From: DASQHW01 sp038238245
Lineage (GTDB): Bacteria > Actinomycetota > Acidimicrobiia > IMCC26256 > PALSA-610
Direction: 5' to 3'
Assembly: GCA_038238245.1 (NCBI GenBank)
Contig: JBBRXX010000010.1
Coordinates: forward strand, 76,985 to 140,984
DNA: 64,000 nucleotides
The notes beneath the pieces are model-generated. The model had not been told where the DNA came from. It was given only the letters and a program-made list of their open reading frames with translations, and did no database searches. The translations under genes and the position numbers were made by a program. Every line of letters starts with the position of its first letter. Position 1 is the stretch's first letter. This document shows, in pieces, positions 31,909 to 41,358 of the stretch.

Positions 31909-33923
31909 CGCAGCCAGGTCCCCTCGAGCGGCACCACGCCGACTCCCGGCTTCGTCCAGTCACACACGCCCTGCGGGAAGATCTGCGCCAGCCGGGTCTG
32001 CTGCGCGTCGGTGAACTCCACGTCGTAGTCGCTGGGTGTGATCGGCTTGAGCTGGCACTTCAAGACGTCGTCACGGCGCGGCTCCCCCGCCGCCGTGCGC
32101 GGGTCCCTGTGCAGCGGATAGCTGTCACGACAGGGGCCAGGCTCGTCGTAGATCTTCGGGCCGGTGATGAAGGTGCCGTGTGCGCCCGGACAATTGTCAC
32201 CGGCATCCGCCGGCATCTTGCCCGTGTCGAGCCACCGGTCGATGATCGCGACGCCGTCCATGCCGGCGCCGCCGCCGCCCGAGACGATGTTCCCGATCAC
32301 GTCGTTGATGCTGGTGATCGCGCTGCCGCGCGTCCAGATGACCTGGTTGGGAGATTGCAAGCGGTCGCGCAGAGAGAAGGCGCGGAACCGATCGTGGATG
32401 TCACCCGCCTGGTCGTCATAGACGTTGACGTCGATGATCGGCACGACTTTCTGGTCGCCGCCACCGACAGAGATCCGGCCCTTGCTGTACACGCGCTTCA
32501 ACGCGTCCTCGGAGGCGATCTCCCGTTCCGGCACGACATTGCCGTCGACGTCGTACCCGCCGATCGATGCGTTGAGGTCGAGGAACTCATCGACGGTGAT
32601 GACCTTCTCGGCCAGTGCCCGGAGGCCGTACTGCACGCCGACGTTGTCGAGCGGCCGTTGTGCGAATCCGGTCTTGGGATCGCGGCCGAGCTCGTTGACA
32701 TTGGAGTCGACGAGATCGCAACGCAAGCCCTTCGGGTTGGAGGTCGCGTTGTAGATCTTCGACTTCGGGATCTTGTCGTCGCAGCCGTCGCTCGGGCGGA
32801 TCCCTTCGAGGAAGCTGTTCGACCACACCAAGCACGTGAGCGGGACCGCGTGACCGTTGATCGCCGCCTGCTGCTCGCCGGTGAGCTTCGACCCGGTGCC
32901 GGAGCCGTAGTAGTGGCCGAGCAGGCCGCAGTCCGCGACGCCGGGCGAGATCGACAGCGCGTCGGGGAACGGCAGGATCGCGAGACTGGCGTCGAGGATG
33001 CCCGGATAGTTCTGCAGCATGAGGTGCTGCTGAATCGCGCCACCCGACGCGCCCTCGCCGATCGTGTGCACCGGTACGCCGAACTCATTGACGAAGTGAG
33101 ACTTGACCATCATCGCGGTCTCGGCCGAGAGCACGTCGTTGCACTGCGTCTGGAAGGTATTGAACGTTGCCGTCGCGACCGCGTAGCCGGCGCCGAGGAA
33201 CTCTTCGGCTTCCGCGGTCGTCATCGTGCCACCTTGCGCGAAGCTCGTGCCGCAGCCGCCGCCGAAGCGATACACCAGCCGTCCGTTCCACGCGGTGATC
33301 TTGGCCGGGTCGGTCGAGCGTCCGGGGTCGAGCACGTCGATCCAGTAGACCGACCGGTTGATGACACCCCGTTCGCGGCGCACGACGAACGGCACCGCCT
33401 TGCCGTTTCGCTTCACCTGGCGCACATCGCCGGGCAGCACCTTGGGGTCGGCGAGCGGCTTCAGGCCCGACGCATCGCGAACGAGGTAGTCGACCTTCGT
33501 CGGGGCCGAGCAGTCGTCATCGGTTGGCGGACCGAGGCCCAGCCCCTCGGTCGAGCACACGAGCAGCGGCAGGTGCGGCCCCGAGAACACCGGGCCGGTG
33601 ATCGGGAAGTCTGTGATCTGTACGGAACCGGTGAGGCCACCCTGCTGCACGCTGAGCGTCGATACACCCCGTGGGATCTCCGACACGCGCCACCACTTGC
33701 GAACCGGGTTGAGGCGCAGCGTGCGACCGTCGACCGTCACCTCGGGCACGCCGACGCCACCGAGCTCGAGGACCGCGGACTCCCCCGTCACCATGTCGGG
33801 CCGCGACGAGACGACCTTGACTGCGAGCTGATCGCGAGTGACGCCCTTGCTCTTCGAGCCGGAGCTGGAGCACGCGGCGAGTGCCACGATCGCGACGACT
33901 GTCACCCACCCGAACCTGCGCAC
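31902..33923 (-). CDS. DUF6351 family lipoprotein, probable hydrolase
   Basis: A 673-residue exported protein with lipobox signal peptide (VAIVALAAC, Cys18). The mature part resembles DUF6351: Ig-like front (TGESAVLELGGVGVPEVTV), then an alpha/beta-hydrolase-like region with the nucleophile elbow GEGASGGAIQQHL and Cys-containing loops (CSAPTKVDY, CGLLGHYYG). Likely an ester hydrolase acting at the cell surface, by distant similarity to tannase-like enzymes. GTG 33923 is the start. Its 3' end overlaps the CofE-like gene by seven bases. Confidence 0.75.
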   Translation of the reverse strand: MRRFGWVTVVAIVALAACSSSGSKSKGVTRDQLAVKVVSSRPDMVTGESAVLELGGVGVPEVTVDGRTLRLNPVRKWWRVSEIPRGVSTLSVQQGGLTGSVQITDFPITGPVFSGPHLPLLVCSTEGLGLGPPTDDDCSAPTKVDYLVRDASGLKPLADPKVLPGDVRQVKRNGKAVPFVVRRERGVINRSVYWIDVLDPGRSTDPAKITAWNGRLVYRFGGGCGTSFAQGGTMTTAEAEEFLGAGYAVATATFNTFQTQCNDVLSAETAMMVKSHFVNEFGVPVHTIGEGASGGAIQQHLMLQNYPGILDASLAILPFPDALSISPGVADCGLLGHYYGSGTGSKLTGEQQAAINGHAVPLTCLVWSNSFLEGIRPSDGCDDKIPKSKIYNATSNPKGLRCDLVDSNVNELGRDPKTGFAQRPLDNVGVQYGLRALAEKVITVDEFLDLNASIGGYDVDGNVVPEREIASEDALKRVYSKGRISVGGGDQKVVPIIDVNVYDDQAGDIHDRFRAFSLRDRLQSPNQVIWTRGSAITSINDVIGNIVSGGGGAGMDGVAIIDRWLDTGKMPADAGDNCPGAHGTFITGPKIYDEPGPCRDSYPLHRDPRTAAGEPRRDDVLKCQLKPITPSDYDVEFTDAQQTRLAQIFPQGVCDWTKPGVGVVPLEGTWLRY

Positions 33924-34000
33924 GTCACCGAGCCCCTCTTATGATCCGGCAGCGGCCGGTTCGCGAACCCTATTGCGAATCGACGCGGGGAGGCATGCGG

Positions 34001-34630
34001 ATGACGCTACGAGTCGTGGGCGCGGGGCTGGGACGCACCGGCAGCCATTCTCTGAAGATCGCACTGGAACAACTGCTGGGTGGTGCCTGCTACCACATGG
34101 TCGAAGTCATCGGGCACCCGGAGTACGCGCGGTTTTGGCTGCGCGCGATCGACGGCGAGCCGGTGGACTGGCAGGTCGTGATGGACGGCTATGTGGCCGC
34201 CGTCGACTGGCCGGCTGCTGCGTTCTGGCGCGAGCTCGCCGACGCGAACCCCGCCGCGATCGTGCTGCTCTCGACGCGATCCAGCGCGGACGCGTGGTGG
34301 AAGAGCGCCAACGAGACGATCTTCGAGATCTCGCGCCGCGAGGTGCCGGCCGACCACGACCTCGCCGAGCTGATCGAGATGCCGAGGGTGATGCTGACCA
34401 AGACCTTCACGCCGAACTGGTCCGACGAAGACGAGGCGAAACGGGCCTACGAAGCGCACAACGAGAACGTGCGCGCGAGCGTGCCACCCGACCGGTTCGT
34501 CGAATGGCAGCCGGGTGACGGTTGGGATCCGATCTGTCACGCGCTCGGCATGTCCGTGCCGGACGCGCCGTTCCCGCACGTGAACACCACGGAAGAGTTT
34601 CGTGCGATGCTCGGGCTCGACGCGAATTGA
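34001..34630 (+). CDS. Sulfotransferase family protein
   Basis: A 209-residue sulfotransferase-like protein. PAPS-binding 5'-phosphosulfate loop GLGRTGSHSLKIALEQL at residues 9-25 and the 3' part VLLSTRSSADAWWKSANETI; C-terminal PPDRFVEWQPGDGWDPIC is typical of the sulfotransferase-4 group. It should transfer sulfate from PAPS to an alcohol. ATG 34001 has GGGGAGG seven bases upstream, better placed than for ATG 33995. Two sulfatase-like genes occur later in the window, but no link is shown. Confidence 0.85.
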   Translation: MTLRVVGAGLGRTGSHSLKIALEQLLGGACYHMVEVIGHPEYARFWLRAIDGEPVDWQVVMDGYVAAVDWPAAAFWRELADANPAAIVLLSTRSSADAWWKSANETIFEISRREVPADHDLAELIEMPRVMLTKTFTPNWSDEDEAKRAYEAHNENVRASVPPDRFVEWQPGDGWDPICHALGMSVPDAPFPHVNTTEEFRAMLGLDAN

Positions 34631-34664
34631 GCACACCGAAGAGCGTCTCGTGAAGGGTGACTCC

Positions 34665-36170
34665 GTGCCCGACCAGGCCATCGACCGTCGGACCCTCTTT
34701 CGTCTCGGTGGGTTCACGGCAGTCGGCGCGGCGGCCGCGTACGCGCTCGCCGCGTGCGGCAACGGAAGCACGAGCCGCGCCGGACCACCCTCGACACTCG
34801 CACCCACGCGGGCGGCCGTCGTCGACCGATCCTCGCCGTGGTGGCTCCGCGGCGACTTCGCGCCTGTCGAACGCGAGGTCGAGGCCCTCGATCTGAAGGT
34901 GGACGGCTCGTTGCCTCGTGAGCTCGCGGGCCTCTACGCGCGCAACGGATCGAACCCGAAACCCGGGTGGTCGCCACACTGGTTCCTCGGCGACGGCATG
35001 GTGCACGGCGTGATGCTCGGCGACGGCAAGGCCACCTGGTATCGCAATCGCTACGTGCACACCACACTGCTCGCCGCGGGCGGTGGACTCACCGCAAAGG
35101 GACCGCCCGGCGGCGCTTCGGGCTTGAGCAACGTGTCACTCGTCCACCACGCGGGCAAGTTGCTGAGTCTCGGCGAGGTCGGCTTCCCGTACGAGATCCG
35201 GCCGCGTGATCTCTCGACGGTGGGCGCGTACGACTTCGGCGGCCGGCTGCAAGGAAACATGACCGCGCACCCGAAAATCGATCCCGCGACCCAGCAGATG
35301 CACTTCTTCGGCTACAACTTCACCGAGCCGTACCTGGTGTACCACGTCGCCGATCGCGACGGCGTGCTGGTGTCGAGCCAGCCGGTCACTGTGAAAGCGT
35401 CCACGATGATCCACGACTTCGCGATCACCGATCGTGACGTGATCTTCTGGGAGCTGCCCGTCCTCTTCGACATGCAACTCGCGATCAAGATGGTGAGCGA
35501 GAAGCGCTCGCGCATCATGCCGTACGTGTGGCGCCCTGCGTACGGCGCGCGCATCGGCGTGATGCCGCTCGGTGGACCGACGTCGGCGATCCGTTGGGTG
35601 GAGATCGAACCGTGCTACGTGTTTCACGGCATGAACGCGTGGCGCGAAGGCGACGACGTGGTGCTCGACGTGAGCCGGCTCGTGAACGTGTTCCAGAAGG
35701 GCTCCGCGCTCGGGTCGACGCCGCGGCTGCACCGCTGGCGGATCAACACTGCGGGGTCGCAGCTCACGTTCCACGACGAGCTTCGCTCCGATCTCGACGC
35801 CGAGCTCCCGTCGATCGATCGGCGTCGAACCGGACGTCCGTATCGACACGGATGGCGGGTGGAGACACGCACGCTCGAGGATGACCTCGTGTTCGCGGGA
35901 GCCGCCCACGTCGACGCCGTCACGGGCGCCGAGACGCGCTGGGATCCCGGGCCCGCGCAATCGTCGGGCGAGTGGCTCTTCGTGTCGACGGGGCCGGACG
36001 AGGCCGAGGGCGTGGTGATGAGCTTCGTATACGACCGGGCTCGCGATTCGTCTGAGCTCGTGGTCCTGGACGCTCGTGACGTCAGTGCCGGACCGCTCGC
36101 TCGGGTGGCTCTCCCGCGACGGGTGCCGTACGGCTTCCACGCCACATGGGTGCCCTCCCAAGCTGTGTAG
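34665..36170 (+). CDS. Carotenoid cleavage oxygenase-like protein, exported
   Basis: A 501-residue carotenoid/lignostilbene dioxygenase with all four iron-binding histidines: His202 (MTAHPKID), His250 (MIHDFAIT), His321 (VFHGMNAW) and His492 (GFHATWV). The N terminus is a Tat-type lipoprotein signal (DRRTLFRLGGFTAVG, lipobox LAAC with Cys31), so the enzyme folds inside and is exported with its iron. Start at GTG 34665, seven bases after AAGGG; GTG 34650 is possible. An exported enzyme suggests an environmental stilbene, lignin-derived or apocarotenoid substrate. Confidence 0.87.
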   Translation: MPDQAIDRRTLFRLGGFTAVGAAAAYALAACGNGSTSRAGPPSTLAPTRAAVVDRSSPWWLRGDFAPVEREVEALDLKVDGSLPRELAGLYARNGSNPKPGWSPHWFLGDGMVHGVMLGDGKATWYRNRYVHTTLLAAGGGLTAKGPPGGASGLSNVSLVHHAGKLLSLGEVGFPYEIRPRDLSTVGAYDFGGRLQGNMTAHPKIDPATQQMHFFGYNFTEPYLVYHVADRDGVLVSSQPVTVKASTMIHDFAITDRDVIFWELPVLFDMQLAIKMVSEKRSRIMPYVWRPAYGARIGVMPLGGPTSAIRWVEIEPCYVFHGMNAWREGDDVVLDVSRLVNVFQKGSALGSTPRLHRWRINTAGSQLTFHDELRSDLDAELPSIDRRRTGRPYRHGWRVETRTLEDDLVFAGAAHVDAVTGAETRWDPGPAQSSGEWLFVSTGPDEAEGVVMSFVYDRARDSSELVVLDARDVSAGPLARVALPRRVPYGFHATWVPSQAV

Positions 36171-36286
36171 CAGGCCATTTGATGTCTTCTTGACGCCGCC
36201 GGGCGAGACTTTCCGGCGCAGCAACGGTTTGCTGGGAGGGACGCGCGCCGCAGGGGGCGTGCACGACCCTTCATGGAGACGAGCGC

Positions 36287-38653
36287 GTGCTGACCGAGCC
36301 GACATCGCCGACAGAGATCGCGGCACCGTCCCCACCGCGCCCGGAGCCCGTGCCGGTGCCGCCCGACGTGGAGATGCCGCCCGACGGTGCGGGCTACCGA
36401 CTGAAGAACAGGCTGCTCGGGCCGCCGTTACACACCGAGGAGCTCGAGCACGAACGGCTCGGCAACCCGACGGCGCTCGCCGTGTTCGCGTCCGACAACC
36501 TCTCGTCGTCGGCGTACGCGACCGAAGAGATGTTGCGCGTGCTCATCCCGATCGTGGGCATCGGCGCGTTCGCGCTCGTCGTGCCGGTCACCACCGCGCT
36601 GCTCGTCGTCCTGTTCTTCTTGATCCTCTCGTATCGCCAGACGATCAAGGCGTATCCGACGGCGGGCGGCGCGTACATGGTCACGCGCGACAACTTCGGC
36701 CTCCTCCCCGCGCAGGTCGCCGGCGTCGCGTTGCTCACCGACTACGTCCTGACCGTGTCCGTGTCGGTCGCGGCAGGTACCGCGGCGTTGGCATCGGCCT
36801 TTCCGATCTTCGAACCGTTCATCCTCTGGATATCCATCGCGTTCGTCGTCTTGATTGCGTTCGGCAACCTGCGCGGCGTCAAGGAGTCGGGCCGGATCTT
36901 CGCGGCTCCGACCTACTTCTTCATCGTGAACATGGCAGTGCTGATCGGGTTCGGCGTCTTCAAGGCATTCCATGGCGGTCTGGGCAAGGCGAGCTACGCG
37001 CACACCACGGGCGTAATGCATTTCGGGACGAAGGGCGCCGGCATCCTGGCGGGCGCGTCGATTGCCCTCGTGCTCCACTCGTTCGCGTCGGGCGGTGCCG
37101 CCGTCACAGGCGTGGAGGCGATCTCCAACGGCGTCCCCGCGTTCCGCAAGCCGGAATGGAAGAACGCGCGCACGACGCTCGTGATCATGGGCTCGCTGCT
37201 CGGGCTCATGTTCCTCGGGCTGTCGATCATGGACAGCCGGATGCACGTCGCCCCGTTCGAGAGCGGCACCCCGACGGTGATCTCCCAGATCGGCAAGCTG
37301 GCATACGGCGGCGGGTTCGGAGGGAACGTTCTCTACTACTGCCTCCAGGCCGGAACCATGCTGATCCTGGTGCTGGCGGCCAATACGAGCTTCGCCGACT
37401 TCCCGCGGCTCGCGTCCTTCCACGCCGGCGACAACTTCATGCCGCGCCAGCTCACCAAGCGCGGGCACCGCCTGGTGTTCTCGAACGGCATCATCTTCTT
37501 GTCGGTGGCCGCGATCGTCCTGTTGCTCGTGACCAACGCCAGGGTCGACCGCCTCATCCCGCTGTACGCGATCGGTGTGTTCACGTCCTTCACGCTGTCG
37601 CAAGCCGGCATGGCCAAACACCACATCCGCGAGAGGGAAAAGGGTTGGCGATGGGGCCTCTTCGTCAACGGCACCGGCGCCTTCCTGTCGCTCGTCGTCG
37701 ATCTCGTGATCGCTCGCTACAAGTTCATGGAAGGCGCATGGGTGATCGTGCTGCTCGTGCCGGTCATGGTGTTCTTTCTCGTGCGACTGGCGAAGCAATA
37801 CGAGCGGGAGGACACCGCGCTCGAACATGAGGTGCCCAAGGCGGTCGCGGCACCGGTACGACGGCGGCTGGTCGTGATGGTCTTCGTCGACCGGCTTGAC
37901 CTCGCGGTCGCCCGCGCCATGCAGTTCGGCCGGACCCTGCGGCCCGACGAGCTTCGGGCCGTGCACTTCGTCATCGACGAGCATCACGCGGACGAGCTCG
38001 CCGCTCAGTGGCGCGAGCACGGGCTGGCAAATCTGAGTCTCGAACTGATCGATTGTCCCGACCGGCGCTTGGCGCGCGCCGCAGTGGAAACCGTCGCCCA
38101 CGAGCTCAGCGCGGGCGATGCCGAAGTCTGCGTGCTGCTGCCCGAACGGATGTTCAACGGCGTCTGGCACCGGCTGCTCCACGATCAGACGGCAGAAGCA
38201 CTCGCCCGGGAGATCTCGCGCCTCCCGCACGCGAATGTCACGACCGTCCCGTTCCACTTCGACGACCGTCACACGACGGCCACGCCCGTCGGCACGCGGC
38301 CGCTGTCGCCCAACGGTCGGGCGAACGGCCGCGCGAACGGCAAGGGGAAGGTCACCGGCGCGGCGGGCGAGCGGACGCGCGGGTCCGGCGGCACCACGTC
38401 GATTGCCGGCGTGCAGTGTCGACAGCACGTGCGAGTGCAGGGACGCGTGCGCGCGGTACGGGTGGAGCCCCTCGCCGGCAGCCCCAGCCTCGAATGCACG
38501 GTGACCGACGAGACGGGCGCCATGTGCGTCGTGTTCTTCGGGCGGCGTGACGTCGCGGGCGTGCGGATCGGTGCCGCGCTGTGGGTGGAGGGCATGGCGA
38601 TCGAGCACCGCGGCCGTCTCGCGATCGTGAACCCGGTGTACGAGCTCCAGTAG
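36287..38653 (+). CDS. KimA-like potassium transporter fused to OB-fold domain
   Basis: A 788-residue protein. Residues ~60-500 form an APC-superfamily transporter very like KimA, with FASDNLSSSAYATEEML, LSYRQTIKAYPTAGGAYMV, TGVEAISNGVPAFRKPEWKN and LIPLYAIGVFTSFTLSQAG. Residues ~510-655 form a USP-like cytosolic domain (RRRLVVMVFVDRLDLAVARA ... LLPERMFNGVWHRLLHDQ). After a Gly/Asn/Arg-rich linker, residues ~706-788 are an OB-fold (RVQGRVRAVRVEPL, VTDETGAMCVVFFGRR, VEGMAIEHRGRLAIVNPVYE) of the type found as separate actinobacterial proteins. KimA imports K+ and is inhibited by c-di-AMP. The fused OB-fold is the unusual part; its ligand is unknown. Confidence 0.87.
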   Translation: MLTEPTSPTEIAAPSPPRPEPVPVPPDVEMPPDGAGYRLKNRLLGPPLHTEELEHERLGNPTALAVFASDNLSSSAYATEEMLRVLIPIVGIGAFALVVPVTTALLVVLFFLILSYRQTIKAYPTAGGAYMVTRDNFGLLPAQVAGVALLTDYVLTVSVSVAAGTAALASAFPIFEPFILWISIAFVVLIAFGNLRGVKESGRIFAAPTYFFIVNMAVLIGFGVFKAFHGGLGKASYAHTTGVMHFGTKGAGILAGASIALVLHSFASGGAAVTGVEAISNGVPAFRKPEWKNARTTLVIMGSLLGLMFLGLSIMDSRMHVAPFESGTPTVISQIGKLAYGGGFGGNVLYYCLQAGTMLILVLAANTSFADFPRLASFHAGDNFMPRQLTKRGHRLVFSNGIIFLSVAAIVLLLVTNARVDRLIPLYAIGVFTSFTLSQAGMAKHHIREREKGWRWGLFVNGTGAFLSLVVDLVIARYKFMEGAWVIVLLVPVMVFFLVRLAKQYEREDTALEHEVPKAVAAPVRRRLVVMVFVDRLDLAVARAMQFGRTLRPDELRAVHFVIDEHHADELAAQWREHGLANLSLELIDCPDRRLARAAVETVAHELSAGDAEVCVLLPERMFNGVWHRLLHDQTAEALAREISRLPHANVTTVPFHFDDRHTTATPVGTRPLSPNGRANGRANGKGKVTGAAGERTRGSGGTTSIAGVQCRQHVRVQGRVRAVRVEPLAGSPSLECTVTDETGAMCVVFFGRRDVAGVRIGAALWVEGMAIEHRGRLAIVNPVYELQ

Positions 38654-38719
38654 CCCGCGCGACCGCGGCGCCTGAACGACGTTTGACGGCGCACGACGCA
38701 CACCCCACACTCTTCGCAT

Positions 38720-39139
38720 ATGGAAGGTGATCAGTCCACGGAGTGGACGCTGCAGGCGGGTCGGATCCGCGAGCAGCCGGCGGTGCTGCGACTGCGCACG
38801 GCTGCATTCGAACGTGAGCTCGGCAAACCCGAGTACTCGACCGCCATCGTCGTCCAGATCGCGTTGAACACACCGACGCACGACGGCCTCACGACGCCCG
38901 AAGAGGGCGACGAGCTCGGAAGTGTCGAGGACTCGCTCGACGCGCTCGTCGACGAGCACGCGCTCCTCGTCTCGGTGATCACCGGACTCGGTCTGCGTCA
39001 GTACACGTGGTACAGCGCGTCACCCGATATGGCGCCGCAACTGCTCGCACGCATCAACGAGACGATCACGACGCACGGCATGCGCGTGCTCGCGCGACCT
39101 GATCCCGAATGGCGCGTCGCGCGCCAGCTGCTCGACTGA
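38720..39139 (+). CDS. DUF695 domain protein
   Basis: A 139-residue protein with DUF695 pattern: STEWTLQAGRIREQPAVLRL, LGKPEYSTAIVVQIALNTPT and GLGLRQYTWYSASPDMAPQL. Function unknown. ATG 38720; isolated gene followed by a strong hairpin. Confidence 0.8.
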   Translation: MEGDQSTEWTLQAGRIREQPAVLRLRTAAFERELGKPEYSTAIVVQIALNTPTHDGLTTPEEGDELGSVEDSLDALVDEHALLVSVITGLGLRQYTWYSASPDMAPQLLARINETITTHGMRVLARPDPEWRVARQLLD

Positions 39140-39181
39140 CGAATCGTCGCGCGTCTCGCGCGTACGCGGCGGGCGGGGGTC

Positions 39182-39232
39182 GCTCGGGTCGCCGGGCGGC
39201 GGCGGGCGGTCCGACCGGCCGGCGACCCGAGC
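39182..39232. terminator. Bidirectional hairpin terminator
   Basis: Perfect 14-bp arms GCTCGGGTCGCCGG and CCGGCGACCCGAGC with a 23-base loop, between the convergent DUF695 and FAD oxidoreductase genes. There is no T-run, as usual in high-GC actinobacteria. Confidence 0.7.
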
Positions 39233-39348
39233 CAGCCACACCGGCGCGGGGCGCCACGGGCCGGTGCGGCAGAACACCGGACAGTCTTGCCGGATTTGTG
39301 AGGAAGTCAAGCGGGATGTCCGGAACCGACGGCCGCGACGACGACGGC

Positions 39349-40752
39349 CTATTCCTGGATGCTCGCGCGCGCTCGACCGTCGATGGGGTCGTCGGGGAAC
39401 AGCACGTGGGGATTCAAGATGCCGCCGGGATCGAGCCCGGCCTTGATCGCGCGGTAGGTGGCGATCTCGTCGCGACTCCGGACGAGTTGCACGTAGGCGC
39501 GCTTGGCCGCACCGATCCCGTGCTCCGCGCTGATCGAGCCGTGCAACTCGGCGACGAAACCGAGCACGGCCGCGGTGACACGCTCGTCGTCGGGGGCGAC
39601 ACCGGTGACGTTGACGTGCACGTTCCCGTCACCCGCGTGTCCGAAGAGCCAGACCGACGCACCCGGCGCGACGTCGGCGACCCGGGCCGAGACCTCGTGC
39701 ACGAAGAAGGCGAGGCGATCGGCCGGCAGCGACACGTCGAGCTTGTGAGGCGCGCCTTCGAGGTTGATCGCCTCGGTATGCGCTTCTCGATACCGCCACA
39801 ACGCCCGGGCGCTGGCGTCATCGGTCGCCACGGCGACATCCGCGGCGGCGAGCGCATCGACCGCTCGGGCGAGCGGTTCGGTCGGGTCCACAAGGGCGCC
39901 GGCTTCGACGAGCACGTAGGCGTCGTGCCTCTCGGGAAACGGGCGGGGGAGGCGGAAGCGCCCGCAAACGAGGTCGAGGCCGTTCTGCAGGAAGAACTCG
40001 AGCGCCTGCACGCAGTCGAGCGTGCGTCGCAAGTCCCCCACCGCGTCGAGGGCGGCGTCGACGCTCGCGAAGGCGAGCAGGGCGACGACGGTGAACGCCG
40101 GCCGCGGCACGAGCCGCACGCGCGCCGCGGTGACGACCGCGAGCGTGCCCTCGCTCCCGCAGAACAATCCGGCGAGGTCGTAGCCGGTGTTGTCCTTCTC
40201 GAGGCCGTCGAGGCGGCGCACCACTCGTCCGTCCGCGAGAACGGCTTCGATGCCCACGAGCTGGCGGCGGGTCGGGCCGTAGCGCAGCACGTGGACGCCA
40301 CCGGCATTGGTCGCGACCGTGCCACCGACGGTTGCGGCGTCGCGCGATCCGAGATCGATGCCGTACTGCCAGCCCGCGTCGCGAGCGTGTTGTTGCAGTG
40401 CCGCGATCGTCACGCCGGCCTGCGCCGTGACCTGACCCGTGCGCTTGTCGACGGGCCCGAGCGCATCGAGGCGCCGGAGGTCGAGCACGAGCTCCCCGTG
40501 CAGCGGCACCGACCCACCGACCAGGCCGGTATTGCCCCCTTGCGGCACGACCGCCGCGCCGGCGTCGTGACACACGCGCAACACGGCGGCGACTTCCTCG
40601 ACGCCTCCCGGCCGGACGACGGCGGGCGTCGTGCCTTGGAACCTTCCGGTCCAGTCGACGACGTGCCCGGCGACCACATCGGGATCGGTCCGTACGTACG
40701 CCTCCCCCACCGCGGCGCGCAACGCGGCGAGCAACGCGGGCGCGGCGGTCAT
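39349..40752 (-). CDS. FAD-binding oxidoreductase (GlcD/D-lactate dehydrogenase type)
   Basis: A 467-residue flavoprotein of the VAO family. FAD domain: PAVVRPGGVEEVAAVLRVCH, VVPQGGNTGLVGGSVPLHGE and LGSRDAATVGGTVATNAGG; the C-terminal FAD_oxidase_C part includes VWLFGHAGDGNVHVNVTG and SISAEHGIGAAKRAYV with GLDPGGILNPHVLF at the end. It oxidises 2-hydroxy acids (D-lactate, D-2-hydroxyglutarate or glycolate-like). No neighbour identifies the substrate. Confidence 0.9.
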   Translation of the reverse strand: MTAAPALLAALRAAVGEAYVRTDPDVVAGHVVDWTGRFQGTTPAVVRPGGVEEVAAVLRVCHDAGAAVVPQGGNTGLVGGSVPLHGELVLDLRRLDALGPVDKRTGQVTAQAGVTIAALQQHARDAGWQYGIDLGSRDAATVGGTVATNAGGVHVLRYGPTRRQLVGIEAVLADGRVVRRLDGLEKDNTGYDLAGLFCGSEGTLAVVTAARVRLVPRPAFTVVALLAFASVDAALDAVGDLRRTLDCVQALEFFLQNGLDLVCGRFRLPRPFPERHDAYVLVEAGALVDPTEPLARAVDALAAADVAVATDDASARALWRYREAHTEAINLEGAPHKLDVSLPADRLAFFVHEVSARVADVAPGASVWLFGHAGDGNVHVNVTGVAPDDERVTAAVLGFVAELHGSISAEHGIGAAKRAYVQLVRSRDEIATYRAIKAGLDPGGILNPHVLFPDDPIDGRARASIQE

Positions 40753-40793
40753 CGGGCATCGAGCCTACGGGTCACCATGCCAAGATCGGGTCC

Positions 40794-41354
40794 GTGGAGG
40801 CCGAGAGGGAGACGCTACGCGGACGCTTGCTCGTCGCGACCCCGCCGCTCGTCGACCCCAACTTCGATCGTGCCGTCGTGCTCATGCTCGAGCACGGTGA
40901 CGACGGTGCGCTCGGGATCATCCTGAACCGACCGAGCGAGATTGCGGTCGACGACGTGCTCCCCGAGTGGCGCGTGTTCGCCTCGGCGCCCACCGTCGTG
41001 TTCACCGGCGGACCCGTGTCGCCGGACGCGGTGATCGCGCTCGGACGGGGGGTGCCCGACGCAGTCGAAGGATGGGTGCCGATCATCGGCGACCTCGGCA
41101 CCGTCGACCTCGGCCGCGACCCGCTCGACCTCGGGGTACCGCTCGACGACCTGCGGGTGTTCGTCGGCTATGCGGGCTGGGCACCCGGTCAGCTCGAGGG
41201 CGAGCTCGATGCGAACGCGTGGTTCGTCGTGGACCTGGAGCGCGACGACCCGTTCGTCCGGGCACCGGAACGGCTGTGGCGGGAAGTGCTGAAGCGCCAG
41301 CGCGGGCACCCCGCGATGTTCGCCCAGTATCCCGACGACGTGACGGCGAACTAG
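40794..41354 (+). CDS. yqgE: YqgE/AlgH family protein (UPF0301)
   Basis: A 186-residue YqgE/AlgH protein: GRLLVATPPLVDPNFDRAVV, GALGIILNRPSEI, VFTGGPVSPDAVIAL and VFVGYAGWAPGQLEGELDAN are the family signatures. Its biochemical role is not firmly known. GTG 40794. It heads a four-gene run with a Rieske protein and two double-hotdog proteins with gaps of at most four bases or overlaps. Confidence 0.9.
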   Translation: MEAERETLRGRLLVATPPLVDPNFDRAVVLMLEHGDDGALGIILNRPSEIAVDDVLPEWRVFASAPTVVFTGGPVSPDAVIALGRGVPDAVEGWVPIIGDLGTVDLGRDPLDLGVPLDDLRVFVGYAGWAPGQLEGELDANAWFVVDLERDDPFVRAPERLWREVLKRQRGHPAMFAQYPDDVTAN

Positions 41355-41358
41355 CACA

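Noticed and set aside
36171..36286. c-di-AMP (ydaO-type) riboswitch upstream of the KimA-like gene
   Set aside because: The 116-base leader is short and lacks the conserved core segments I know for that class.
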